From Fodinibacter sp038258215 (GTDB taxonomy: Bacteria; Actinomycetota; Actinomycetes; Actinomycetales; Dermatophilaceae): a stretch of DNA of 64,000 nucleotides. Position numbers and translations under genes: made by a program. The stretch spans positions 1 through 64,000 of the forward strand of contig JBBSQC010000007.1 of the NCBI GenBank assembly GCA_038258215.1. The letters run 5' to 3'. Positions 1 through 8,352 of this stretch are shown one piece after another. Positions within the stretch are counted from its first letter, which is position 1, and the number at the start of each line of letters is the position of its first letter. The notes under the pieces were generated by a model. The model saw only the letters and a program-made list of their open reading frames with translations. It did no database searches and was not told the origin of the DNA.

Positions 1-1281
1 CGGTCGTTCAACCCGTTCACCGGGGAGACGTACAAGGAAGCGCTGCAGATGAGCCGGCTCACCCGCGAGATGTTCTGCCTGATGGAGGGGCGGCACGTCC
101 ACCCCTCCACCCTCTACCCGGGCGGCGTCGGCACCGTGGCGACGATCCAGCTGATGACCGACTACATCACCCGGCTGATGCGCTACGTCGAGTTCATGAA
201 GAAGGTCGTGCCGATGCACGACGACCTCTTCGACTTCTTCTACCAGGCGCTGCCGGGCTACGAGGAGGTCGGCAACCGTCGCATCCTGCTGGCCTGCTGG
301 GGGTCCTTCCAGGATCCCGAGCACTGCAACTTCGAGTACAAGGACATGACCAACTGGGGACGCAGGATGTACGTCACCCCGGGCATCGTCGTGGACGGCA
401 AGCTCGTCACGACCGACCTGGTGGAGATCAACCTGGGCATCCGGATCCTGCTCGGCTCGTCGTACTACGACGACTGGGAGGGCCAGGAGATGTTCGTCGA
501 GAAGGACCCCCTCGGCAACCCGGTCGACCGGCGCCACCCCTGGAACCAGCACACCAACCCCAAGCCGCAGAAGCGCGATCTCGACAACAAGTACAGCTGG
601 GTGATGTCGCCGCGCTGGTTCGACGGCACGGACTACCTCGCCCTCGACACCGGGGGTGGCCCGCTCGCGCGGCTGTGGTCGACCGCGCTGGCCGAGCTCG
701 TCGACATCGGCTACGTGCAGTCGACGGGCACGTCGGTGAAGATCAACCTGCCCAAGACCGCGCTGAAGGGCCCGGTCGAGCTGGAGTGGAAGATCCCCAA
801 GTGGAGCAACACGATCGAGCGCAACCGGGCGCGCACCTACTTCCAGGCGTATGCCGCGGCCTGTGCGCTGCACTTCGCCGAGAAGGCGCTGGTCGAGATC
901 CGGGCCGGACGCACCAAGACCTGGGAGAAGTTCACCGTGCCCGAGACGGGGCTCGGCTGTGGCTTCACCGAGGCGGTGCGCGGGGTGCTGAGCCACCACA
1001 TGGTCATCCGCGACGGGAAGATCGCCAACTACCACCCCTACCCGCCGACCCCGTGGAACGCCAACCCGCGTGACTCGTACGGCACCCCGGGACCGTACGA
1101 GGACGCCGTGCAGGGGCAGCCGATCTTCGAGGAGAACGATCGCGAGCACTTCAAGGGCATCGACATCATGCGCACGGTGCGCAGCTTCGACCCGTGCCTG
1201 CCGTGTGGTGTGCACATGTATCTCGGAGAGGGGCAGAAGCTCGAACTGATGCATTCGCCGACCCAGTCCGTCAGCGGATAG
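1..1281 (+). CDS. hhyL: [NiFe]-hydrogenase large subunit, 5'-truncated by window edge
   Basis: This is the catalytic subunit that carries the Ni-Fe(CN)2CO centre and oxidises H2. The frame is open to the first base, so the N-terminus with the first CxxC metal motif lies outside; 426 residues are visible. The C-terminal ligand motif DPCLPCGVH is at bases 1189-1215 and is followed by 21 residues. In this family that tail is cut off after the His by a dedicated endopeptidase once nickel is inserted, and such a protease is encoded at 5004. The motif and the surrounding accessory genes match the actinobacterial group 1h (former group 5) high-affinity hydrogenases that use atmospheric H2; this subgroup call is from family recognition. 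The small subunit is presumably just upstream. Confidence 0.93.
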   Translation, partial: RSFNPFTGETYKEALQMSRLTREMFCLMEGRHVHPSTLYPGGVGTVATIQLMTDYITRLMRYVEFMKKVVPMHDDLFDFFYQALPGYEEVGNRRILLACWGSFQDPEHCNFEYKDMTNWGRRMYVTPGIVVDGKLVTTDLVEINLGIRILLGSSYYDDWEGQEMFVEKDPLGNPVDRRHPWNQHTNPKPQKRDLDNKYSWVMSPRWFDGTDYLALDTGGGPLARLWSTALAELVDIGYVQSTGTSVKINLPKTALKGPVELEWKIPKWSNTIERNRARTYFQAYAAACALHFAEKALVEIRAGRTKTWEKFTVPETGLGCGFTEAVRGVLSHHMVIRDGKIANYHPYPPTPWNANPRDSYGTPGPYEDAVQGQPIFEENDREHFKGIDIMRTVRSFDPCLPCGVHMYLGEGQKLELMHSPTQSVSG

Positions 1282-1283
1282 CG

Positions 1284-2201
1284 ATGGCGGATGTCGATGG
1301 GGCCCAGCGGCTGAGGGCCACGGGCGAGCGCATCGACGCGCTGCTGGATGCCAGTGGCTCGGGCGGGGTGGTGGCGCGCGAGCGCGCCGAGGAGCTGGTC
1401 CGGCTCGTGGCCGACCTGTACGGCGCCGGGCTGGAACGCATCCTCGACATCACCTACGAGGCCGGGCAGCTCAGCGACGAGGTGCTCGCCGCGCTGGCCG
1501 CGGACGACCTGGTGGCGAGCCTGCTGCTGGTGCACGACCTGCATCCGTACGCCGTGGGCCAGCGCGTGGAGCAGGCGCTGGAGAGCGTGCGGCCCTACCT
1601 CGGCTCGCACGGAGGTGACGTCGAGCTGCTCGGGGTCAGCGACGAGGGCACAGTCCGGCTGCGCCTGCTGGGCAGCTGCGACGGTTGCCCGTCGTCGTCG
1701 GTGACCCTCAAGCTGGCGGTCGAGGGAGCGATCGAGGCGGCCGCGCCCGAGATCACCCGCATCGAGGTGGAGGACGCCGCGCCGAGCGGTGCCGAGACGC
1801 TGATCCCGGTCTCGTCCCTGCGCTCCCGTCTCGACGAGATCTCGGGCAGCACCGCGTCCTGGGAGCCTCTTCCCGACCTCGCGGGTCTGAGCGCCGGTGG
1901 CGTCCTGACGGTCGAGGTCGGCGGCACGAGGGTCGTGGTCTGCCGGCTCGGCGCCGAGCTCTTCGCGTACGCCGACCGCTGTGCCCGCTGCGAGGAGTCT
2001 CTCGAGGGCGCAGCCCTGTCGCGCCGACTGGGTGCAGCAGTGGGCGAGGCCGTGCTGCGCTGTCCTGCGTGCCGAGCCCACTACGACGTCCGCCGCGCTG
2101 GTGCGTGTCTCGACGACGACTCCCTGCACCTCATCCCTGTCCCGCTGCTCACCGATGGCGGCGTCACCTCGGTCGCGGTCGCCACTCCGGTCCCGTCATG
2201 A
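1284..2201 (+). CDS. NifU C-terminal domain fused to a four-cysteine Rieske-like domain
   Basis: 305 residues, starting two bases after the large-subunit stop. After an alpha-helical N-terminal segment, residues about 95-165 form a NifU C-terminal (Nfu) domain with CDGC at 132-135, the cluster-carrying motif of Fe-S scaffold/carrier proteins. Residues about 210-295 resemble a Rieske fold (two cysteine knuckles about 25 residues apart), but the knuckles read CARC and CPAC rather than CxH and CxxH, so all four ligands would be cysteine. That favours a rubredoxin-like iron or zinc site over a true Rieske [2Fe-2S] cluster. The location suggests cluster delivery or electron transfer to the hydrogenase small subunit; that role is inferred. 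Confidence 0.85.
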   Translation: MADVDGAQRLRATGERIDALLDASGSGGVVARERAEELVRLVADLYGAGLERILDITYEAGQLSDEVLAALAADDLVASLLLVHDLHPYAVGQRVEQALESVRPYLGSHGGDVELLGVSDEGTVRLRLLGSCDGCPSSSVTLKLAVEGAIEAAAPEITRIEVEDAAPSGAETLIPVSSLRSRLDEISGSTASWEPLPDLAGLSAGGVLTVEVGGTRVVVCRLGAELFAYADRCARCEESLEGAALSRRLGAAVGEAVLRCPACRAHYDVRRAGACLDDDSLHLIPVPLLTDGGVTSVAVATPVPS

Positions 2202-2863
2202 GCGCCCCCGGCGGCTCCCCGCTCGCCTCGCTCCGCCGGATCACCAGCACCCGACCGACGCCGGTGGTGGGTGAGCGCTGCGAGATGTGTGCGGCCGCCA
2301 TCGCCGAGGAGCACCAGCACGTCGTCAACCTCGAGAGCCGGGTGCTGATGTGCACCTGCCGCGGGTGCTACCTGCTGTTCACCGCCGAGCACGCGGAGCT
2401 GCGCTATCGCTCCGTGCCCGACCGCTACCTCTCCTTCCCCGACTTCGAGTTCGGCGCCCGCGAGTGGGACGAGCTCCAGATCCCGGTCGGGCTGGCGTTC
2501 CTGTTCAAGAACTCCGTGCAGGACCGCATCATCGCGTTCTATCCCGGCCCGGCCGGCGCCACCGAGTCGGAGCTCACGCTCGAGGCCTGGGACCGCATCG
2601 TCGTGGCCAACGCCCAGCTCGACCATCTGCGCGCCGACGTGGAGGCGCTGCTGCTGCGCGGTGCCGACCGGGAGCACCCCGACTTCACCGCACACGTGGT
2701 CCCGATCGACGCCTGCTACGAGCTGGTCGGTCGGCTGCGCTCACTGTGGCGCGGCTTCGACGGCGGCACGGAGGCGCGCACGGCGATCGATGACTTCTTC
2801 GCGATGGTCGAGCACCGCAGCAGGCCGGCTCCGCCCGTGCCGACGGTGGCTGATGTCCGATGA
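2198..2863 (+). CDS. DUF5947 family protein, hydrogenase-associated
   Basis: 221 residues; the ATG overlaps the previous stop as ATGA. The protein is soluble, with no signal peptide. Near the N-terminus are C28-x2-C31 and C52-T-C54-x2-C57, five cysteines that look like a metal or Fe-S site. The rest is hydrophobic-aromatic and acidic (for example a FLFKNSVQDR stretch) without a known catalytic motif. I recognise it as DUF5947, a family that travels with actinobacterial hydrogenase operons. Its tight translational coupling with the genes on both sides implies stoichiometric production with the hydrogenase. The biochemical function is unknown. Confidence 0.85.
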   Translation: MSAPGGSPLASLRRITSTRPTPVVGERCEMCAAAIAEEHQHVVNLESRVLMCTCRGCYLLFTAEHAELRYRSVPDRYLSFPDFEFGAREWDELQIPVGLAFLFKNSVQDRIIAFYPGPAGATESELTLEAWDRIVVANAQLDHLRADVEALLLRGADREHPDFTAHVVPIDACYELVGRLRSLWRGFDGGTEARTAIDDFFAMVEHRSRPAPPVPTVADVR

Positions 2864-3498
2864 GCAGCTATGAGTTCTCCGTCGTCGACGTCTTCGCCGA
2901 GCCGTATGCCGCCGCGCCGCAGCTCACCGCGCGGCTGCGGATCCGGGAGACGAGCGGCGAGACCATCCACGCGATCGCGCTGCGGTGCCAGGTCAGGATC
3001 GAGCCGCAGCGCCGTCGCTACGAGGAGAGCGACGAGAGCGGCCTGCGCGCGCTCTTCGGCGACCGCGACCGTTGGGTCGACACCCTCAAGCCGTTCCTGT
3101 GGATGCAGTGCAACTCGATGGTCCAGGGGTTCACCGACGTCACCGAGGTCGACCTGGTGCTGCCGTGCACCTACGACTTCGAGGTCACCGGCTCGCGCTA
3201 CCTGCACGCCGTCGGCGATGGTGACATCCCGATCGTCTTCCTGTTCTCGGGCACCGTCTTCACCAAGGGCGCCAACGGGTTCGGCGTGGTGCAGGTGCCC
3301 TGGGACTGCGAGGCCTCCTACCAGCTGCCGGTGCGGGTCTGGCAGCAGATGATCGCGTCCTACTACCCGAACAGCGGATGGATCCGCCTCGACCACGACG
3401 TCCTGACCGCGCTGGCCGAGTTCAAGGCTCAGCACGGTCTGACCACCTGGGAAGAGACGCTCCAGAGCCTGCTCACCACGCACGGGGTCCAGCCATGA
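2860..3498 (+). CDS. DUF6084 family protein, hydrogenase-associated
   Basis: 212 residues; the start overlaps the stop of the DUF5947 gene (ATGA). Predicted cytosolic, beta-rich, with no membrane segment or signal peptide. Features include a basic-acidic stretch around residues 45-65, a WMQCNSM segment near residue 85, and a hydrophobic FLFSGTVFTKG strand near residue 125. No catalytic motif is visible. I recognise it as DUF6084, found next to DUF5947 in group 1h hydrogenase clusters. An assembly or stability factor for the hydrogenase complex is a reasonable inference, not something the sequence proves. Confidence 0.8.
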   Translation: MSSYEFSVVDVFAEPYAAAPQLTARLRIRETSGETIHAIALRCQVRIEPQRRRYEESDESGLRALFGDRDRWVDTLKPFLWMQCNSMVQGFTDVTEVDLVLPCTYDFEVTGSRYLHAVGDGDIPIVFLFSGTVFTKGANGFGVVQVPWDCEASYQLPVRVWQQMIASYYPNSGWIRLDHDVLTALAEFKAQHGLTTWEETLQSLLTTHGVQP

Positions 3499-4853
3499 GC
3501 GGCATCGACCACGTCCGCGCGATCGCCGACGCGGTCCTGTACGAGGGCTACCTGCTCTATCCCTACCGCGCCAGCTCCTCGAAGAACCAGTCCCGTTGGC
3601 AGTTCGGTGTGCTGGGTCCGCCGCGCGCGACTGCGGCGAGCTTCGCCGAGCAGCCCGGCCTGTCCTTCCAGTGCCTGCTCGATGCCCTCCCGGGTGCGGC
3701 CACCGTCGGAGTGCACCTGCGCTTCCTGCAGCTCCAGGTGCGCTCCGTCGAGCGGTACGCCGACGGCGGCTACCTGCCGGTCACCGAGTTGGTCGTCGAC
3801 GGGACGTCGTTGCTCAGCTGGGAGGAGGCGGTGGAGTGCGAGGTCACACTGCCGCCGTACGACGTGGGCGGTCCGCCGGTCGTCACCGCCGTGGAGGTCC
3901 CGGGTGGTGAGGAGGTCGAGCCGCTCTCGGACGCCGCGGGCACGAAAGTGGGCCGGATCCTGCGCCGGCGGTTCCCGTTGCACGCAGAGGTCCGTGTGGG
4001 CGAGGAACCCGACGACGGGTTCACCCGGCTCAAGGTGGCCGTGACGAACACCCACCCCGACGAGGTGAACGGCAAGGACGACGCCATCCGGTCCTCGATG
4101 ATCGGCACGCACGTGCTCCTCGTCGCCGACGGGTTCACCTTCATCTCGCTGCTGGAACCCTCCGAGGAGGCGGCCGGCGCCGCGGGCCGGTGCACGCAGA
4201 GGCGCTGCTTCCCCGTGCTGGTGGGGCCCGCCGGATCCGCCGACGTGGTGATGGGCTCGCCGATCATCCTCTACGACCACCCGGAGATCGCCGAGGAGAG
4301 CGCTGGTGCGCTGTTCGACTCGACCGAGATCGACGAGATCCTGAGCCTGCGCGTCATGACGATGACCGACACCGAGAAGGCCGAGGCCCGGGCCACCGAC
4401 CCGCGCGCCGCCGCCATCATCGACCGGTGTGACGCGATGTCGCCCGAGACCCTGCGCGACCTGCACGGCACGCTCCGTGACCCCCGCCGGGGCGAGACAC
4501 CCCCAGCCGGCACGGACTTCGACACCGGGGACGTCCCCTGGTGGGACCCGGCCGCCGACGAGAGCGTGCGGCCGGACACCGACAGCGTCGTCATCGACGG
4601 GGTCAGCGTGGCGCGCGGCAGCCTGGTGAGGGTCCACCCGACGCGGCGGGCCGACGCCCAGGACCTGTTCTTCGCCGACCAGGCGGCCCGGGTCACCGCC
4701 GTGCTGTCCGATGTCGACGGCAGCACGCACGTCGCGCTGGTGCTGGTCGACGACCCCGCGGCCGACCTGCACGAGGAAGCCGGGCGCTTCTTCTACTTCG
4801 CCCCGGATGAGCTCGAACCACTGGACCACGCACGAGAGGAGAGTCACCCATGA
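3495..4853 (+). CDS. Conserved hydrogenase-cluster protein of unknown function
   Basis: 452 residues; ATGA overlap with the DUF6084 gene. The N-terminus contains a YEGYLLYPYRASSSKNQ segment (about residues 15-33). The middle is a long beta-rich region with a few scattered cysteines. The last 80 residues form a separate compact domain (VVIDGVSVARGSLVRVHP onward) that reads like a small beta-barrel. No signal peptide, membrane helix or known catalytic motif is visible. Every junction on both sides overlaps by four bases, so it belongs to the hydrogenase operon. I cannot assign a family name or activity. Confidence 0.8.
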   Translation: MSGIDHVRAIADAVLYEGYLLYPYRASSSKNQSRWQFGVLGPPRATAASFAEQPGLSFQCLLDALPGAATVGVHLRFLQLQVRSVERYADGGYLPVTELVVDGTSLLSWEEAVECEVTLPPYDVGGPPVVTAVEVPGGEEVEPLSDAAGTKVGRILRRRFPLHAEVRVGEEPDDGFTRLKVAVTNTHPDEVNGKDDAIRSSMIGTHVLLVADGFTFISLLEPSEEAAGAAGRCTQRRCFPVLVGPAGSADVVMGSPIILYDHPEIAEESAGALFDSTEIDEILSLRVMTMTDTEKAEARATDPRAAAIIDRCDAMSPETLRDLHGTLRDPRRGETPPAGTDFDTGDVPWWDPAADESVRPDTDSVVIDGVSVARGSLVRVHPTRRADAQDLFFADQAARVTAVLSDVDGSTHVALVLVDDPAADLHEEAGRFFYFAPDELEPLDHAREESHP

Positions 4854-4969
4854 GAACTGTTGGCTGGCTGACCACGGTCGCCGTCGCCTGCGTTGCCGCA
4901 GTCGCAGCGTTCGTCGGGGTCCGTTCGATCCCCGACATCAAGCGTTACCTCAAGATGCGCCAGATGTGA
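4850..4969 (+). CDS. 39-residue membrane miniprotein in the hydrogenase operon (DUF6893-like)
   Basis: A short frame whose ATG overlaps the preceding stop (ATGA). Residues 6-24 form one hydrophobic helix (WLTTVAVACVAAVAAFVGV), followed by a basic tail (RSIPDIKRYLKMRQM). The topology predicts a single-pass inner-membrane protein with a cytosolic positive tail. Length and tail resemble the small proteins annotated DUF6893; that match is from memory. Coupling to the upstream frame and position just before the maturation protease support a real gene. It could anchor or dock the otherwise soluble hydrogenase at the membrane, which is inference. Confidence 0.7.
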   Translation: MRTVGWLTTVAVACVAAVAAFVGVRSIPDIKRYLKMRQM

Positions 4970-5003
4970 GGTGTCCCGAGCACCATCGAAGGAGGAGGTC
5001 GGC

Positions 5004-5525
5004 GTGAGTGACCCACCGGGAGCGCGCGCGGGAGAGGTCCCGATGACTCGAGTGCTGGTCGCCGGCATCGGCAACCTCTTCTGCAGCGACGACGGGTTCG
5101 GTCCCGAGGTCGTCCGTCGCCTCGCCGCGCATGGCACCCTGCCCGAGGAGGTCCGCGCCGTCGACTACGGCATCCGTGGCCTGCACCTGGCCTACGACCT
5201 CCTCGACGGCTACGACGCGCTCGTGATCGTCGACGCGCTGCCCGGCGACGGCCGCCCCGGCACGCTCACCGTGCTCGAGGTCGGCGAGGGTGACCTCGGC
5301 GCCAGCGCGTTCGACCCGCACGGGATGGCCCCGGTCGCCGTCCTGGCCGGATTGTCCGACCTGGGTGGCTCCCTGCCACCGACGTACGTCGTGGGGTGTC
5401 GGCCCGCCGACCTCGGCGACGGGATCGGGCTGTCGGACCAGGTCGAGGCCGCGGTTCCCGAGGCGATGCAGACGGTGCTCACCCTGCTCCGTGAGCGGGT
5501 GCCGACGCTGGACTGGGCCTGCTGA
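5004..5525 (+). CDS. Hydrogenase maturation endopeptidase (HyaD/HupD/HybD family)
   Basis: This nickel-dependent endopeptidase removes the C-terminal tail of the large subunit after nickel insertion. The family signature GIGNLFCSDDGFG opens the domain; the acidic residue there, the VDA motif about 50 residues later and the DPHGM histidine correspond to the three nickel ligands of HybD-type proteases (Glu, Asp, His), with Asp in place of the usual first Glu. The GTG at 5004 is chosen because GGAGGAGG lies five bases upstream; an in-frame ATG at 5043 would start directly at MTRVLVAGIGN and is a real alternative. The stop overlaps hypC (TGATG). Confidence 0.9.
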   Translation: MSDPPGARAGEVPMTRVLVAGIGNLFCSDDGFGPEVVRRLAAHGTLPEEVRAVDYGIRGLHLAYDLLDGYDALVIVDALPGDGRPGTLTVLEVGEGDLGASAFDPHGMAPVAVLAGLSDLGGSLPPTYVVGCRPADLGDGIGLSDQVEAAVPEAMQTVLTLLRERVPTLDWAC

Positions 5526-5767
5526 TGTGTCTCGGGATCCCCGGTCGGGTGGTGCGTGTGCTGGACGGCAACGCCGGGATGCTCGCGCTCGTCGACGTGC
5601 TCGGGGCGCAGCGTCCGGTCAACCTCGGGATGCTGGAGGACATGGCGGTCGACCCCGGCGAGTGGGTGCTCATCCACATGGGCTTCGTCGTCGAACGAGT
5701 CGACGAAGCGGCGGCCGAGAAGGCCATGACCGGTCTCGAGCTGATGGGACGCGAGCGCGATGGCTGA
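5525..5767 (+). CDS. hypC: HypC-type hydrogenase chaperone (first copy)
   Basis: 80 residues. The essential N-terminal cysteine motif MCLGIPG is intact; in HypC this Cys2 binds the Fe(CN)2CO intermediate together with HypD and passes it to the large-subunit precursor. The rest is the usual OB-fold (DVLGAQRPVNLGML, then GEWVLIHMGFVVERVDE). The start overlaps the protease stop (TGATG) and the end overlaps hypF by eight bases. A second HypC-like gene follows hypF at 8068; the two differ clearly in sequence. Confidence 0.92.
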   Translation: MCLGIPGRVVRVLDGNAGMLALVDVLGAQRPVNLGMLEDMAVDPGEWVLIHMGFVVERVDEAAAEKAMTGLELMGRERDG

Positions 5768-8039
5768 GCGCCGGGTCCGCAGCAGGTTCGAGGTCTCCGG
5801 GCTCGTGCAGGGGGTCGGCTTCAGACCGTTCGTCTACGTCACCGCGAGCGAGCTGGGCCTCACCGGCACCGTCGCCAACACGTCCGCCGGGGTGGTGATC
5901 GAGGTGGAAGGCGCCGAGACCGCGGTGGCCGAGCTGGGTCGCCGCCTGGTCCATCGGCCTCCGCCGCTGGCCGAGGTCCACGACATCAGGGAGTCGAGCC
6001 GGCCCCCACGCGGCGGCACCGGCTTCACGATCGAGGACTCCGCGAGCGGCGAGGGGCGCACCCTGGCGTCGGCCGACATCGCGACCTGCGAGGACTGCCT
6101 GCGCGAGCTCGCCGACCCGGCCGACCGGCGGCACCGCCACCCCTTCATCACCTGCACCAACTGCGGCCCCCGCTTCACGATCATCACCGGCCTGCCCTAC
6201 GACCGGGCCGCCACGACCATGGCCGGGTTCGCCATGTGCGACGCCTGCCGAAGCGAGTACGAGGACCCCACGGACCGCCGGTTCCACGCCCAGCCGATCG
6301 CCTGCCCCGACTGTGGCCCGACCCTCGAGCTCGTGGGCCACGGGCCACGGGTGGTGGGTGACGAGGCCGTATGCCGTGCGCGTGACCTGATCGCCCGCGG
6401 CCTGATCGTCGCGGCGAAGGGGTTGGGGGGCTACCACCTCGCCTGCGACGCCCGCAACGAGGCGGCGGTGGCCGAGCTGCGTCGGCGCAAGCAGCGCGGC
6501 GACAAGCCGTTCGCCGTGATGGTGCGCGACGCCGGGGTGGCCGACGAGCTCGTGCGCATGGGTGAGGCCGAACGCCGGCTGCTCACCGGCAGCCGCAAGC
6601 CGATCGTGCTGCTCCCACGCACGGACGCCGAGCGGCTCGCTGCGTCCGTCGCGCCGGGCAACCCTGACCTCGGGCTGATGCTCCCCTACACCCCGTTGCA
6701 CGTCCTGCTGATGGAGGCACCGGGCACCGACGCGCTCGTGATGACGTCAGGCAACCTCTCGGGCGAGCCGATCGTCACTGACGACGGCGCGGCTCGCGAG
6801 CGGTTGTCGTCGATCGCCGACGCCTGGTTGCGGCACGACCGCCCCATCCACGTGCCGTGTGACGACTCGGTGGCCCGCTATGTCAGCGGTGTCGAGCTGC
6901 CGTTGAGGCGGTCGCGCGGCCACGCGCCGCTGCCGGTGGCGCTGCCGTTCGCCGTCGACCCGGTGCTGGCCGTGGGGGCCGACCTCAAGAACACGTGCGC
7001 TCTCGCCTCGGGTCGCTACGCCTGGGTGAGCCAGCACATCGGCGACCTCGACGACCTCGCCACCCAGGCGGCGCTGACCGCGTCGGAGGCCCACCTGGAG
7101 GAGCTCACCGGCGTGCGGCCCGAGTGCCTGGTCGCCGATGCGCACCCCCAGTATCGATCCAGCCGGTGGGCTCGCGAGCACGCCGCAGGCCGGGAGGTCC
7201 GCACCGTGCAGCACCATCACGCCCACGTGGCCTCGGTGATGGGGGAGCACGGCCTCGGCAGCGACGACACCGTCATCGGTGTCGCCTTCGACGGCACCGG
7301 CTACGGCACCGACGGGGCCATCTGGGGCGGCGAGGTCCTGGTCGCGGGCTACAAGTCGTTCCGGCGGGCCGCGCAGCTGGCCTACGTGCCGCTGGCCGGC
7401 GGCGACGCGAGCGTGCTGCGGCCCTACCGGATGGCGTTGGCGCACCTGTGGGCCGCCGGCATCCCGTGGTCCGACGACATCCCCGCCGTGGCGGCCTGCC
7501 CCGAGACCGAGCGCGGCGTGCTGGCCCACCAGCTGTCGACCGGGCTGGGGTGCGTGTCCACGTCGAGCATGGGACGCCTCTTCGATGCCGTGTCCTCGCT
7601 CGTCGGGGCCCGCCACACCGTGGACTACGAGGCCGAGGCCGCGATCGAGCTCGAGTCCCTCGCGCGCTCCGTGCCCGTCCCGGAGCCCTACCGGTTCGAG
7701 ATCACCGCCTCCGAGGAGGGCCCGGTGCTCGCCGAACCGGCGCCGGTCCTGCGGGCCGTCGTCGACGACGTACGGCGTGGGGAGCCGGCCGCTGACATCG
7801 CGGCCCGCTTCCACGCCGCTGTGGCGGCCCTCGTCGCCGACCTCGCCGACCACGAGCGCCGGCAGACCGGTCTCGACGTGGTCGTCCTCGCCGGCGGGGT
7901 GTTCCAGAACGCCGTGCTGCTCGACGGCTCCACCCGGCTGCTGGAGGCACGCGACTTCACCGTCCTGCGACCCAGGCTGCTTCCACCCCACGACGGCGGC
8001 ATCGCCTTCGGACAGATCCTGGTCGGCTCGTTCGGCTGA
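5760..8039 (+). CDS. hypF: Carbamoyltransferase HypF
   Basis: 759 residues, normal family length. HypF turns carbamoyl phosphate and ATP into the carbamoyl adenylate from which the active-site cyanides are made, and transfers it to the HypE C-terminal cysteine. Domains in order: an acylphosphatase-like domain (VQGVGFRPFVY, residues about 10-95), two zinc-finger pairs (CEDC/CTNC and CDAC/CPDC, about 110-190), a YrdC-like nucleotide domain (about 200-390), and a Kae1-like domain with HHHAHVASVM and FDGTGYGTDGAIWGGE (about 400-759). It sits between two hypC copies, with 28 bases and a new ribosome site before the second. Confidence 0.96.
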   Translation: MAERRVRSRFEVSGLVQGVGFRPFVYVTASELGLTGTVANTSAGVVIEVEGAETAVAELGRRLVHRPPPLAEVHDIRESSRPPRGGTGFTIEDSASGEGRTLASADIATCEDCLRELADPADRRHRHPFITCTNCGPRFTIITGLPYDRAATTMAGFAMCDACRSEYEDPTDRRFHAQPIACPDCGPTLELVGHGPRVVGDEAVCRARDLIARGLIVAAKGLGGYHLACDARNEAAVAELRRRKQRGDKPFAVMVRDAGVADELVRMGEAERRLLTGSRKPIVLLPRTDAERLAASVAPGNPDLGLMLPYTPLHVLLMEAPGTDALVMTSGNLSGEPIVTDDGAARERLSSIADAWLRHDRPIHVPCDDSVARYVSGVELPLRRSRGHAPLPVALPFAVDPVLAVGADLKNTCALASGRYAWVSQHIGDLDDLATQAALTASEAHLEELTGVRPECLVADAHPQYRSSRWAREHAAGREVRTVQHHHAHVASVMGEHGLGSDDTVIGVAFDGTGYGTDGAIWGGEVLVAGYKSFRRAAQLAYVPLAGGDASVLRPYRMALAHLWAAGIPWSDDIPAVAACPETERGVLAHQLSTGLGCVSTSSMGRLFDAVSSLVGARHTVDYEAEAAIELESLARSVPVPEPYRFEITASEEGPVLAEPAPVLRAVVDDVRRGEPAADIAARFHAAVAALVADLADHERRQTGLDVVVLAGGVFQNAVLLDGSTRLLEARDFTVLRPRLLPPHDGGIAFGQILVGSFG

Positions 8040-8067
8040 CCCTCGCCAACTGCAAAGGAGAGCGCAC

Positions 8068-8352
8068 ATGTGTCTAGCGGTCCCAGGCCGCGTCCTGTCC
8101 GTCGAGGACCAGGACGGAACGGCCATGGCGCAGGTCGACTTCGGTGGACTACGCAAGGAGGTCTGTCTGGCCTACATCCCCGACGTCCGGATCGGTGAGT
8201 ACGTCATCGTGCACGTCGGCTTCGCGATCCAGCGGCTCGACGAGAAGTCGGCGCTGGACACACTGGCCAACTTCGAGAAGCTCGGCATCCTCGAGGAAGA
8301 GTTCGGCGACGGCTTCGCCCTCGCCGCCAAGCAAGCAGGAGAACCGCAATGA
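8068..8352 (+). CDS. hypC: HypC-type hydrogenase chaperone (second copy)
   Basis: 94 residues, beginning MCLAVPGRVLSVE, so the reactive Cys2 is present. Compared with the first copy it is longer, with an acidic helical tail (LANFEKLGILEEEFGDGF). AAAGGAG lies seven bases before the ATG and fixes the start. It overlaps hypD by ATGA. Since HypC and HypD form the Fe(CN)2CO assembly complex, this copy is the better candidate for the general HypD partner, and the first copy, next to the protease, may be the large-subunit-dedicated chaperone. That division of labour is inferred from gene order only. Confidence 0.92.
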   Translation: MCLAVPGRVLSVEDQDGTAMAQVDFGGLRKEVCLAYIPDVRIGEYVIVHVGFAIQRLDEKSALDTLANFEKLGILEEEFGDGFALAAKQAGEPQ

